Part shown: one piece after another, positions 12,999-21,299 of the stretch
Numbering within the stretch: position 1 is the stretch's first letter
Layout: every line of letters starts with the position of its first letter
The notes under the pieces: model-generated
What the model was told of the DNA's origin: nothing
The model's input: the letters and a program-made list of their open reading frames with translations, nothing else
Database searches by the model: none
From: Streptomyces sp. NBC_01754
GTDB taxonomy: Bacteria; Actinomycetota; Actinomycetes; Streptomycetales; Streptomycetaceae
NCBI RefSeq assembly: GCF_035918015.1
Contig: NZ_CP109132.1
Location: forward strand, 930,001 to 994,000
Length of the DNA: 64,000 bases
Reading direction: 5' to 3'
Translations under genes and position numbers: made by a program

Positions 12999-13455
12999 GG
13001 GGAAAGCCTCACATCAAGCTGTCGACGCGACCGGGACTGTGCTGTTCCACGTGCCGGGGAGCCAGGGGTGTCCGGCGAGTCAGGTCCGCGGACCCCGGCC
13101 AGGAGCGGCCCAGGCCGTCTCCGCACCGTCCCGCCGCGCGCCCGGAGGGCGTGGCCCGCGGCGTCCGGTGCGTACGGTCGCGAGGCGGAGTACCGGCCTC
13201 GTACGCGGACGCGCTCGGCCGACGCCGCACCGCGGCACGGGTGCGTGCCGGGCGGGGGACGGACGGGACCCTGCGGACACGGCCTAGATCACGCGGCGAC
13301 ATGGTCGGCCGGCCGTCGTCCTCTGCCTGGTGCTCATCTTCCCCTGCCTCTCGTCGGTGGTCCGGAGCGGACCCGCGACGTCATGATGACCCAGCCATTT
13401 CGCCGACGCGACCACATTTACGGCGCACCGGTCATCCACGCGTCCCCGCGGCGCC
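12999..13455. other. Intergenic stretch without a supported gene
   Basis: About 460 bases between the HEAT-repeat and ankyrin genes. Open frames here are Arg/Pro-rich composition artefacts. No tRNA or clear terminator was found. Confidence 0.5.
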
Positions 13456-13848
13456 TCAGCGCGCACCGAAGAGTTCCAGCAGGTCGTCCTTGCCGAACAT
13501 CTGCGCGGTCTCCACGGCGGAGGGGGTTCCCGCGGCCGGATCCGCACCCGCCGCGAGCAGCGCCTCGATCACCGCGCGCTCCCCCTTGAAGACGGCTCCG
13601 GCGAGCGGCGTCTGCCCCCGGTCGTTGGCCCGGTCCGGGTCGGCGCCGCGCCCGGCGAGGGCGGCGACGGCCGGGGCGTGGCCGTGGTAGGCGGCGAGCA
13701 TCAGCAGCGAGTCGCCCCGGTCGTTCGTGAGGTTCGCCGGGACGCCCGCGTCGACGTAGGCGGCCAGGGAGTCGGTCTCGCCCCGGCGGGCCAGGTCGAA
13801 GACCTTGCTCGCCAGCTCGACCACCTCGGGATCGGGGGTTTCGCTCAT
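13456..13848 (-). CDS. Ankyrin-repeat protein
   Basis: 130 residues containing about three ankyrin repeats (roughly 20-115), seen as the spaced units GDSLLMLAAYHGHAPAVAAL, GQTPLAGAVFKGERAVIEAL and the inter-repeat turns GADPDRANDRG and GADPAAGTPS. It has no signal peptide or membrane segment and should act as a small cytoplasmic protein-binding module. Single-domain ankyrin proteins of this size are common in Streptomyces; the partner is unknown. The ATG at 13848 is preceded by a short GC-rich leader. Confidence 0.88.
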   Translation of the reverse strand: MSETPDPEVVELASKVFDLARRGETDSLAAYVDAGVPANLTNDRGDSLLMLAAYHGHAPAVAALAGRGADPDRANDRGQTPLAGAVFKGERAVIEALLAAGADPAAGTPSAVETAQMFGKDDLLELFGAR

Positions 13849-14074
13849 CGGACGGACCGCCTTCCATAACCGTTCGTGCCGTCGCCGGCCTGGTGGGAGT
13901 ACGGCGGGGGGCCGTACGAATGAACCGACAGGGTACTGCTCCGAAACCGGCGTGGGCCTGCCCGGAACCGGCGGAAGGTCACCACGGGCGGCGTTCCTTT
14001 ACGGAACGGTCACGAGCCGGGCCGGATCCGGCTCCGTCCCGAGGGACCCGGGAGGGTACTTTCCACCGCCCAGT

Positions 14075-14123
14075 CGAGTGAAAAGTACCTCTATTCACTC
14101 GTTTGCACCTTTATTCATATAGG
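14075..14123 (+). promoter_or_regulatory. Inverted-repeat operator overlapping a promoter
   Basis: A perfect 8-bp inverted repeat, CGAGTGAA (14075-14082) and TTCACTCG (14094-14101), spaced by 11 bases. The right arm contains TTCACT, which can act as a -35 with TATAGG (14118-14123) 18 bp downstream. The stretch is unusually AT-rich for this genome and lies about 60 bases before the 64-residue membrane protein gene. It looks like a repressor site; the regulator is unknown. Confidence 0.45.
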
Positions 14124-14184
14124 CACACCCTGTGATGCTGGAAGCACTCATGGTGACTGTCCCCCTCGACCAGGAGAACCGCTC

Positions 14185-14379
14185 ATGATCCTCTCCATCT
14201 CCGGCGTGGTACTGCTCGGCATCATCGTCTTCCTGTTCTTCAAGAAGGACGGGCTCAAGGCGTCCCACGCCCTCATCTGCGCCCTGTTCGGCTTCTACCT
14301 GGCCGGCACCGCCATCGCGCCCAGCATCACCGCCGGCGGGGCGAGCCTCGCCAGCATGCTGGGCGGGATCAAGTTCTGA
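14185..14379 (+). CDS. 64-residue membrane protein
   Basis: A strong ribosome site (AGGAG) precedes the ATG. The product has a hydrophobic segment at 4-18, a short basic loop (FFKKDGLK), a second hydrophobic stretch at about 26-46 and a Gly/Ser-rich end. It lies 37 bp before an FtsK-like ATPase gene that also has membrane segments, so the two are probably one operon and may form one membrane assembly. I do not recognise a characterised family. Confidence 0.8.
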   Translation: MILSISGVVLLGIIVFLFFKKDGLKASHALICALFGFYLAGTAIAPSITAGGASLASMLGGIKF

Positions 14380-14416
14380 CGCTCCGCAACCGCTCCCACC
14401 TCTCCAGGAGACCGAC

Positions 14417-16018
14417 GTGGCCCGGCGACCACTCCCCCGCATTCTGAGCAGCGGCACCGCTTCGATCACTCGCGGACGCGAGTGGGGGCGCGCGGCCGCC
14501 GACAGCGCCACCGACGTCCTCCATCCGCTGATCACGGTCACCCGGGGTCTGCGGCTGCTGGCGGGAGCAGGACGGCAGAGGTGGGCCGCGACGCCCAGGG
14601 ACCGGCGCGGGCACGTGCTGTTCCTGGTCGCGGCCTGCGTACTGGGGGTGGGGCTCATCCCCCACGGCCCCGTCCTGGCGCTGGTCTCGCTGATGGGCGC
14701 CGCCGCCTGGAAGGGCCGGGGACGGACCCCCGCGAAGACCGGTCCGGACGAGGCGGAGGCCATCCGGCTCCGGTCGCTCTACGAGGCCCTGGTGCCGCAC
14801 TTCTCGGTGCCTGACGACCCCGGCCCGCTGTTCAGTCACGGCGGCGACTGGGACAAGGCCTTCGGCTCGTCGTACGCCTTCGACGGCGACGGCCGGCTGA
14901 CCCGGCTCCAGGTGTCCTACCCCGCGTACTTCCCCGACGGCGACGCCGCGTCCCGTACCCGCGTCGAACGGGTCCTGGACGCCAAGTCCGGCCGGGGGCG
15001 CGAATACCACTTCTCCTGGGACGAGGAGGGCAACCGCCTCCTGATGACGGTGCTCGACCCGCTGCCGACGACGATCGGCGCCCAGCGCTTCGTCACCGGC
15101 CCGGGAGAGACGCTCCTCGGGTTCACGGACGCCGACGCGGTCCGGCGCACCGTCCCGGTGCTGGACGGGGGCACGCCCCGGGACGCCGCACCGGTGATCT
15201 GGCGCACCGGCCCCCGGTCCACGGAGCCGCATCTGCTGGCCGTGGGACACCCCGGGAGCGGGACCACGACCCTGCTGCGGTCCCTGGCCCTACAGGTCCT
15301 CCAGCACGGCGACCTGCTCGTCGTGGAGGGCGGCGGCACCGGTGAGTACGGCTGCCTGAGCGGACGCGACGGCGTCCTGGCCGTGGAGCGCGGCCTGTCC
15401 GGAGCCCTGGCCACGCTGGAGTGGGCCGCGCACGAGACGGAGCGCCGGCTGATCGCGGCCGACCGGGCACGCCAGGCGGGCCACCCGGCACCCGACGACG
15501 TCAGGCGCCCCCTGTGGATCCTGCTGGACCGGCCGAGCGCCCTGGGGCACCTGGCCGCGGCCGAGAGCAGGCCCGACCCGCAGGAACTGCTCCAGGTGCC
15601 GCTGCGGTACGGCCGGGCCGCCGGGGTGACCGTCGTCGTCGCGGACCAGTTCGACAGCCTGGACGCCCTCTCGGAGACCGTCCGCGCCCACACCCGGGCC
15701 CGCGCCGTCCTCGGCCCCGCCACCCGCGAGCAGGTCGAGGCGGTGCTGGGCACCCAGCCGCACACCTCGCCGACCCCGCAGGCACCCCCGGGGAGGGGCT
15801 ACGCCCGGCTCGGTACGGGGCCCGTGCTGCGGCTCCAGGTGCCCGCGACCCCGGACCCCTACGACGCGGCCACCAGCGAGGCGCACCGGCAGGCGGTCCT
15901 CGAGCTGCTGCCCGGCGGGCCGGGGCCGGTCGAGCAGGCACAGGAGTACGGGACCTCCGAGCCCGCCTCCGCGCACAAGGACCCGCTGATCGTGGCGCCG
16001 GCCGTCGCGGAGGGGTGA
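14417..16018 (+). CDS. Membrane-anchored FtsK/TraB-like ATPase with altered P-loop
   Basis: 533 residues. One or two membrane segments lie at 67-98, followed by a middle domain (110-260) and a RecA-like ATPase fold from about 265. The phosphate-loop position reads VGHPGSGTTTLLRS: the glycines are in place, but the invariant Lys is Thr (T283). A strand LLVVEGG follows (300-306) and a Walker B-like WILLDRP lies near 363. The layout resembles small FtsK/SpoIIIE-type or plasmid-transfer ATPases of streptomycetes. The start is GTG at 14417 with CAGGAG six bases before it. The substitution suggests weak or no ATP hydrolysis unless the Lys comes from elsewhere. Function is unknown. Confidence 0.7.
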   Translation: MARRPLPRILSSGTASITRGREWGRAAADSATDVLHPLITVTRGLRLLAGAGRQRWAATPRDRRGHVLFLVAACVLGVGLIPHGPVLALVSLMGAAAWKGRGRTPAKTGPDEAEAIRLRSLYEALVPHFSVPDDPGPLFSHGGDWDKAFGSSYAFDGDGRLTRLQVSYPAYFPDGDAASRTRVERVLDAKSGRGREYHFSWDEEGNRLLMTVLDPLPTTIGAQRFVTGPGETLLGFTDADAVRRTVPVLDGGTPRDAAPVIWRTGPRSTEPHLLAVGHPGSGTTTLLRSLALQVLQHGDLLVVEGGGTGEYGCLSGRDGVLAVERGLSGALATLEWAAHETERRLIAADRARQAGHPAPDDVRRPLWILLDRPSALGHLAAAESRPDPQELLQVPLRYGRAAGVTVVVADQFDSLDALSETVRAHTRARAVLGPATREQVEAVLGTQPHTSPTPQAPPGRGYARLGTGPVLRLQVPATPDPYDAATSEAHRQAVLELLPGGPGPVEQAQEYGTSEPASAHKDPLIVAPAVAEG

Positions 16019-16050
16019 CGCGGCCCCCGACCGCCGGCCGTCGCGGAGGG
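15997..16050 (+). repeat. Direct repeat of the ATPase gene's 3' end
   Basis: The 18-base unit GCCGGCCGTCGCGGAGGG occurs at 15997-16014, just before the stop codon, and again at 16033-16050. It looks like a short tandem duplication of the gene's 3' end. Confidence 0.6.
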
Positions 16051-16104
16051 ATACCACAGGCCCCGCCCGCCGCGGACCGGCCGGGCGCCTCCCGCCCCGC
16101 CGCC

Positions 16105-17601
16105 TCAGGCCACGAACGTGCGGGGCGTCTCCGCCCCGGCGCTCGCACCGGACACGACCAGCTCCGCCGCGGCGGCCAGCCGTACGGCCGCCTCGTCCGC
16201 CACGGGACCGGCCACGGTGAACGGCAGCCTCACATAGCCCTCGAAGGCGCCGTCCACGCCGAACCGGGGCCCCGAGGGCACCCGTACGCCCACCCGCTCC
16301 CCGGCCACCGCGAGACGCGAACCGGAGATCCCGCCGGTCCGCACCCAGAGGGTCAGCCCCCCGTGCGGCACCTCGAACTCCCACTCCGGCAGTTCCCGGC
16401 GCACCGCCCCCACCAGCGCGTCCCGGTTCTCACGGGCCTGGTCGCGCCGCAGGGCCACCGCCTCCTCCCAGCCGCCGGTGCCCATCAGCCAGTTGACGGC
16501 GAGCTGCTCCAGTACCGGGGTGCCCATGTCGGCGTACGCGCGGGCCGCGACCAGACTGCGGATGACGTCCGGGGCGGCCCGGACCCAGCCGATCCGCATG
16601 CCGGCCCAGAACGCCTTGCTCGCCGAGCCGACGGTCAGGACGGTGCTGCCCGCCGGGTCGAAGGCGCAGACCCGGCGGGGCATGTCGAGGGGGTCCAGGC
16701 GCAGCTCGTTCATGGTCTCGTCGACGACCAGGACGGTCCCCGCGGAGCGGGCCGCCTCGACCAGGGCGCGGCGCCGCCGCTCGTCGGCGAGGGCACCGGT
16801 CGGGTTGTGGAAGTCCGCGACGACGTAGGCCAGCCGGGGCGCGGTGTCGCGCAGGACCTGACGCCAGCGGTTCATGTCCCAGCCGCCCAGCCCCTCCTCC
16901 ATGGCCACGGGTACCAGCCGGGCTCCCGCCTCGCGCATCAGCTGGAGGATGTTGGCGTAGCTGGGCGACTCCACGGCGATGCGTTCGCCCCGGCCCGCGA
17001 AGAGATGGCAGATCGCGTCGATGGCGCCCATCGCGCCCGTGGTGACCATGATCTGTTCGGGCATGGTGGGGATGCCCTGCCCGGTGTAGCGGTCGGCGAT
17101 CGTCCGCCGCAGGGCGGGCAGGCCCGCCGGGTAGTCGCCGTGCGTGTGCGCGTACGGCGGCAGTTCCTCCAGGGCGCCGCGCACGGCCCGGGTCAGCCAC
17201 GGCTCGGGAGCGGGCAGCGAGGCGCAGCCCAGGTCGATCATCGAGCCGAGTGCCTCCGGGGGCAGCGGTTCCAGGCCGCGGGCGGGCAGCGGATTGCCCG
17301 CCGGGACGGCCGTCCAGCTGCCCGCGCCGCGCCGCGACTCCAGGAAGCCCTCGGTCCGCAGGGCCTCGTAGGCGGCGGCGACCGTGGTCCGGCTGAGCGA
17401 GAGCACGAGCGCGAGCTCCCGTTCGGCGGGGAGCCGGGCGGCGACCGGGACCCTTCCCTCCAGGACCAGCAGGCGCACCCCGTCGGCGAGGGCACGGTAG
17501 GCGGGCGGCTTGCGGCTGCCCGAGAGCAGGGGCCGGGGCTGCTGGGCCCGGAGCTGTCGGGCCAGCTGTGCGGCACCCACCGTCGACGTCCACTGCGCCA
17601 C
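16105..17601 (-). CDS. MocR-family regulator (GntR HTH plus aminotransferase fold)
   Basis: 498 residues. An N-terminal GntR winged helix (about 32-95, with LPAERELALVLSLSRTTVAA) is fused to a class I aminotransferase-like domain (about 125-480). The PLP-lysine region is VGSASKAFWAGMRIG, and the cofactor-contacting segment is DFHNPTGAL. Such proteins bind DNA and sense PLP or amino compounds. It is divergent from a YczE-type membrane protein gene, the same pairing as yczR/yczE in Bacillus, so it most likely controls that gene and itself through the palindrome at 17651-17674. Confidence 0.92.
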   Translation of the reverse strand: MAQWTSTVGAAQLARQLRAQQPRPLLSGSRKPPAYRALADGVRLLVLEGRVPVAARLPAERELALVLSLSRTTVAAAYEALRTEGFLESRRGAGSWTAVPAGNPLPARGLEPLPPEALGSMIDLGCASLPAPEPWLTRAVRGALEELPPYAHTHGDYPAGLPALRRTIADRYTGQGIPTMPEQIMVTTGAMGAIDAICHLFAGRGERIAVESPSYANILQLMREAGARLVPVAMEEGLGGWDMNRWRQVLRDTAPRLAYVVADFHNPTGALADERRRRALVEAARSAGTVLVVDETMNELRLDPLDMPRRVCAFDPAGSTVLTVGSASKAFWAGMRIGWVRAAPDVIRSLVAARAYADMGTPVLEQLAVNWLMGTGGWEEAVALRRDQARENRDALVGAVRRELPEWEFEVPHGGLTLWVRTGGISGSRLAVAGERVGVRVPSGPRFGVDGAFEGYVRLPFTVAGPVADEAAVRLAAAAELVVSGASAGAETPRTFVA

Positions 17602-17650
17602 GAAAATCAGTCCACCTTCCTCGCATTGGCCCTAGTTGAGGGCCGAACCC

Positions 17651-17674
17651 CTGCCACAGAGTGCCATGTGGCAG
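17651..17674. promoter_or_regulatory. Palindromic operator between mocR and yczE-like genes
   Basis: CTGCCACA (17651-17658) and TGTGGCAG (17667-17674) form a perfect 8-bp inverted repeat with an 8-base spacer in the 98-bp divergent intergenic region. It is placed as expected for the MocR regulator's own binding site. Confidence 0.6.
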
Positions 17675-17699
17675 TCCATTACCACTACAGGGGGCACCC

Positions 17700-18365
17700 A
17701 TGGCCGACACCTCCGCCCGGAGCGGGACCCGCGCCGTTCGGCGACTGGCCCACTTGTTCGTGGGGCTGGCGCTGTACGGGGCGAGTTCGGCGCTCATGGT
17801 CCGGGCCGGGCTCGGGCTCGAGCCGTGGGGGGTGCTGCACCAGGGCCTGGCGGAACGGACGGGCCTGTCCATCGGTGTCGTCTCGATCGCCGTCGGGGCC
17901 GTCGTGCTGCTGCTGTGGATACCGCTCAGGCAGCGTCCCGGCTTCGGCACCGTCGCCAACGTCTTCGCGGTCGGCCTCGCGATGGACGGCACGCTGGCCC
18001 TCGTACCGGACGCGCACGGGATCGCCGCGCGGATCGCGGTGCTGGCCGCGGGGGTCGGGCTGAACGGTGCCGCGACCGGGCTGTACATCTCGGCGCGCTT
18101 CGGCCCCGGGCCGCGCGACGGGCTGATGACCGGCCTGCACCGGCTCACCGGGCGGTCCCTGCGGCTGATGCGTACGGCGATCGAGGTGGCCGTCGTCGTG
18201 ACGGGTTTCCTGCTCGGCGGTTCGCTCGGCGCCGGCACCGTGCTGTACGCGCTGGCGATCGGCCCCCTCACCCAGTTCTTCCTGCGCGTGTTCGCCCTCC
18301 CCGCGCCCGGCGGCGCCCCGGGCGCCGCCGGCACCGCTCCTCCAGGGGCGATACTTCCGCGGTGA
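17700..18365 (+). CDS. YczE/YyaS-family membrane protein
   Basis: 221 residues with five hydrophobic segments. Typical family features are the opening LVGLALYGASSALMVRAGLG-like region, GLGLEPWGVLHQGLA, and GPGPRDGLMTGLHRLTG. The ATG at 17700 was chosen over an upstream in-frame start because CAGGGGG lies 6 bases before it. It is an integral membrane protein of unknown transport or regulatory role; in Bacillus its homologue is genetically paired with a MocR regulator, as here. Its TGA overlaps the GTG of the next gene, so the two are translationally coupled. Confidence 0.88.
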   Translation: MADTSARSGTRAVRRLAHLFVGLALYGASSALMVRAGLGLEPWGVLHQGLAERTGLSIGVVSIAVGAVVLLLWIPLRQRPGFGTVANVFAVGLAMDGTLALVPDAHGIAARIAVLAAGVGLNGAATGLYISARFGPGPRDGLMTGLHRLTGRSLRLMRTAIEVAVVVTGFLLGGSLGAGTVLYALAIGPLTQFFLRVFALPAPGGAPGAAGTAPPGAILPR

Positions 18366-19144
18366 CAGCAGCCGATGATGCGCCCCCGGGGCGCCACCCC
18401 TATCTGGACCACCCGTCGACGATTCCGTTCGCCCACCGGGGCGGGGCCGCGGACGGGCGGGAGAACACGGCGGCCGCCTTCCGCCGGGCGGCGGCCGTGG
18501 GCTACCGCTACTTCGAGACCGATGTGCACACCACCGCGGACGGCCGCCTGGTCGCCTTCCACGACGCCACCCTGGACCGGGTGACGGACTCCCGGGGGCG
18601 GATAGACCGGCTGCCCTGGAGCGAGGTGAGCCGGGCGCGGGTCGCGGGCAGCGAGCCGCTGCCGCTCTTCGAGGAACTGCTGGAGGAGTTCCCCGACGCC
18701 CGCTGGAACGTGGACGTCAAGGCGGAAGCGGCGCTGAGCCCACTGCTCGCCCTGATCCGCCGGACGGATGCCTGGGACCGGGTGTGCGTGGGCTCGTTCT
18801 CCGAGGCACGGGTCGCCCGGGCGCACCGTCTGGCGGGCGGGCGCCTCGCGACGTCCTACGGGGTGCGCGGCGTACTCGGGCTGCGGCTGCGTTCGTACGG
18901 CGTTCCGGCCGCGGTGCGGGCGGGGGCGGTGTGCGTCCAGGTGCCGGAGCGCAGCAACGGCATCCGGGTGGTCGACCGGGCGTTCGTCCGCACGGCGCAC
19001 GCCCGGGGGCTCCAGGTGCACGTCTGGACCGTCAACGAACCGGAGCGGATGGCGGCTCTCCTGGACCTCGGGGTGGATGGCATCATGACCGATCACATCG
19101 AGACGCTGCGCACGGTGCTGCGCGACCGGGGGGCCTGGTCCTGA
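18362..19144 (+). CDS. Glycerophosphodiester phosphodiesterase
   Basis: 260 residues. GDPD-fold motifs are clear: FAHRGGAADGRENTAAAF (catalytic His and the metal-site Glu), FETDVHTTADGRLVAFHD (metal Glu and Asp, second His), and the late VHVWTVNEPERM with GVDGIMTDHIE. It hydrolyses glycerophosphodiesters to glycerol-3-phosphate and an alcohol. There is no signal peptide, so a cytoplasmic enzyme is likely. The GTG start overlaps the preceding stop by 3 bases (GTGA), which fixes the start and points to an operon with the YczE-like gene and probably the permease 46 bp downstream. Confidence 0.93.
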   Translation: MTAADDAPPGRHPYLDHPSTIPFAHRGGAADGRENTAAAFRRAAAVGYRYFETDVHTTADGRLVAFHDATLDRVTDSRGRIDRLPWSEVSRARVAGSEPLPLFEELLEEFPDARWNVDVKAEAALSPLLALIRRTDAWDRVCVGSFSEARVARAHRLAGGRLATSYGVRGVLGLRLRSYGVPAAVRAGAVCVQVPERSNGIRVVDRAFVRTAHARGLQVHVWTVNEPERMAALLDLGVDGIMTDHIETLRTVLRDRGAWS

Positions 19145-19190
19145 CGCCGCACCCGGCCGTGTCCGCACAGGACGAGCGAGGGGACGCCGT

Positions 19191-20549
19191 GTGAGCACCG
19201 GCACCGACAGGGGTACCGAGGGGACGGCCGGCTCCGCGGCGGCCCGCAGGCGGGAGCAGCACGGCTGGTACTTCTACGACTTCGCGTGTTCCGTCTACTC
19301 CACCAGCGTCCTCACGGTCTTCCTCGGCCCCTATCTGACGACGATCGCGAAGGCCGCCGCCGACACGGACGGGTACGTCCATCCGCTGGGCATACCCGTG
19401 CGGGCCGGGTCGCTCTTCGCGTACTCCGTATCGGCGTCACTCGTGGTCGCGGTGTTCGTGATGCCCTTGGCGGGGGCCGCCGCGGACCGGACCGGACGCA
19501 AGAAGCCGCTGCTGGCGGTGGCCGCGTACGTCGGGGCGTCGGCGACGGCCGGCATGTTCTTCCTGGACGGCGAGCGCTATCTGCTGGGAGCGTTCCTGCT
19601 GATCGTGGCCAACGCGTCGGTCTCGGTGTCGATGGTGCTGTACAACGCCTATCTGCCGCAGATCTCCACCCCGCAGGAGCGCGACACGGTCTCCTCGCGC
19701 GGCTGGGCGTTCGGCTACACCTCGGGCGCGTTCGTGCTCGTGCTGAACCTGGTGCTCTACACCGGCCACGACTCCTTCGGCCTGTCCGAGTCGGACGCGG
19801 TCCGCGTCTGCCTGGCCTCGGCCGGTGTCTGGTGGGGCGCCTTCACCCTGATCCCCCTGCGGCGGCTGCGCGACCGGCGGGTGGCGCCGGCCGGTGACGG
19901 GGCGGCGCGATCGGGCCGGCGGCAGTTGCTGGCGACCCTGCGCGACATGCGCCGCCATCCGATCACGCTGGCGTTCCTCCTGGCCTACCTCGTCTACAAC
20001 GACGGCATCCAGACGGTGATCTCCCAGGCCTCGGTGTACGGCTCAGAGGAGCTCGGCCTCGACCAGACGACGCTGATCACCGCCGTGCTGCTCGTACAGG
20101 TGCTGGCGGTGGCCGGGGCGCTCGGGATGGGGCGGCTGGCCCGGGTGCACGGCGCGAAGCGCACGATCCTCGCGTCGCTGGCCGTCTGGACGCTGATCCT
20201 GGCCGGGGCCTACGTGATGCCGGCCGGCGCGCCGGTGTTCTTCTACACCCTGGCGGCGGCGATCGGTATGGTGCTGGGCGGCAGCCAGGCTCTCTCGCGC
20301 TCGCTGTTCTCCCGTCTGGTGCCGCACGGCAAGGAGGCGGAGTACTTCTCGGCCTACGAGATGAGCGACCGGGGCCTCAGCTGGTTGGGGCCATTGGTGT
20401 TCGGTCTCGGGTATCAGCTGACCGGGAGCTACCGAGATGCCATCCTGTCCCTGGTGATCTTCTTCGCGCTCGGTGCCGTGCTGCTGGCACGGGTCCCCGT
20501 ACGGGCGGGTGTGGCCGCCGCGGGGAATCCCGTTCCGGACCGGATTTAG
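19191..20549 (+). CDS. MFS permease, UMF1/Atg22-like
   Basis: 452 residues with about 12 hydrophobic segments. The N-terminal WYFYDFACSVYSTSVLTVF is characteristic of UMF1-type (Atg22-like) permeases, and the loop AAADRTGRKKPLL is the MFS loop 2-3 motif. The substrate is unknown; fungal Atg22 exports amino acids from the vacuole. The GTG start has AGGGGA upstream. It is probably cotranscribed with the glycerophosphodiesterase gene. Confidence 0.88.
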   Translation: MSTGTDRGTEGTAGSAAARRREQHGWYFYDFACSVYSTSVLTVFLGPYLTTIAKAAADTDGYVHPLGIPVRAGSLFAYSVSASLVVAVFVMPLAGAAADRTGRKKPLLAVAAYVGASATAGMFFLDGERYLLGAFLLIVANASVSVSMVLYNAYLPQISTPQERDTVSSRGWAFGYTSGAFVLVLNLVLYTGHDSFGLSESDAVRVCLASAGVWWGAFTLIPLRRLRDRRVAPAGDGAARSGRRQLLATLRDMRRHPITLAFLLAYLVYNDGIQTVISQASVYGSEELGLDQTTLITAVLLVQVLAVAGALGMGRLARVHGAKRTILASLAVWTLILAGAYVMPAGAPVFFYTLAAAIGMVLGGSQALSRSLFSRLVPHGKEAEYFSAYEMSDRGLSWLGPLVFGLGYQLTGSYRDAILSLVIFFALGAVLLARVPVRAGVAAAGNPVPDRI

Positions 20550-20726
20550 ACGTTGAAGTGAAAGGCCGGTAGTATACGCCTTTGGCCTGCCCGGAGGACC
20601 GTTACTGCGAGCGGAAGAAGCCGAACCGTTGGGTGACAACTTCCGCCATAGGTGACAAACCGGGCGGTAGTGGGTACTCAACCCTGATAAAGCAGCGGCA
20701 CGACGGGCGACGCAGGACCGGCAACG

Positions 20727-20752
20727 GGAATCTTTACCGCCGACCGGACGTT
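20727..20752 (+). promoter_or_regulatory. SigR-type promoter of rbpA
   Basis: GGGAAT, read as GGAAT at 20727-20731, is followed after exactly 18 bases by GTT at 20750-20752. This matches the SigR (disulphide-stress sigma) consensus GGAAT-N18/19-GTT. It lies about 60 bases before rbpA, which is a known SigR target in S. coelicolor. A second AT-rich stretch (TTAGAC, 20546-20551; TAGTAT, 20570-20575; 18-base spacing) may be a vegetative promoter. Confidence 0.75.
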
Positions 20753-20813
20753 GACCGGATGAAGACGACAGCGACACCAGTCCTGTGGGCGACAAGCCCG
20801 GGAGGCACGATTC

Positions 20814-21188
20814 ATGAGTGAGCGAGCTCTCCGCGGCACGCGACTCGTGGTTACCAGCTACGAGACGGACCGCGGCATCGATCTGGCCCCGCGCCAGGCG
20901 GTGGAGTACGCATGCCCGAACGGCCATCGATTTGAGATGCCGTTCTCGGTAGAGGCGGAAATTCCGCCGGAGTGGGAGTGCAAGGCGTGCGGCGCCACGG
21001 CACTCCTGGTGGACGGGGACGGCCCCGAGGAGAAGAAGGGCAAGCCTGCGCGTACGCACTGGGACATGCTCATGGAGCGGCGCACCCGCGAGGAACTCGA
21101 GGAGGTGCTGGCCGAGAGGCTGGCCGTCCTCCGCTCCGGAGCTATGAACATCGCCGTGCACCCGCGGGACAGCAGGAAGTCCGCCTGA
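20814..21188 (+). CDS. rbpA: RNA polymerase-binding protein RbpA
   Basis: 124 residues that match actinobacterial RbpA throughout: the N-terminal ALRGTRLVVTSYETDRG, the zinc-type core with YACPNGHRFEMPFS and WECKACG, the basic linker KKGKPARTHWDMLMERR and the C-terminal sigma-binding helix RTREELEEVLAERL. RbpA binds RNA polymerase and the primary sigma factor, stabilises the open complex and raises basal tolerance to rifampicin. The ATG at 20814 has GGGAGG upstream. The SigR-type promoter upstream fits induction by disulphide stress. Confidence 0.97.
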   Translation: MSERALRGTRLVVTSYETDRGIDLAPRQAVEYACPNGHRFEMPFSVEAEIPPEWECKACGATALLVDGDGPEEKKGKPARTHWDMLMERRTREELEEVLAERLAVLRSGAMNIAVHPRDSRKSA

Positions 21189-21215
21189 CCCGCACTTCGG
21201 GGCACAGCAGCACAG

Positions 21216-21270
21216 CACAAGAGCCGCGGGCCGTGACACCGACCAGGTGTCACGGCCCGCGGCTCTTGTG
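21216..21270. terminator. Strong bidirectional terminator hairpin
   Basis: A perfect 25-bp stem (21216-21240 with 21246-21270) closes a 5-base loop, GACCA. It lies between the convergent rbpA and fxsA genes and can end transcription in both directions. Confidence 0.85.
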
Positions 21271-21299
21271 CGTACGCGGGCGGGCGCTTCCGCCGGAAC

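Noticed and set aside
21216..21270. Insertion-sequence end or integron-type recombination site
   Set aside because: A perfect 25-bp stem between two convergent genes is best read as a bidirectional terminator; no transposase or integrase gene is near.
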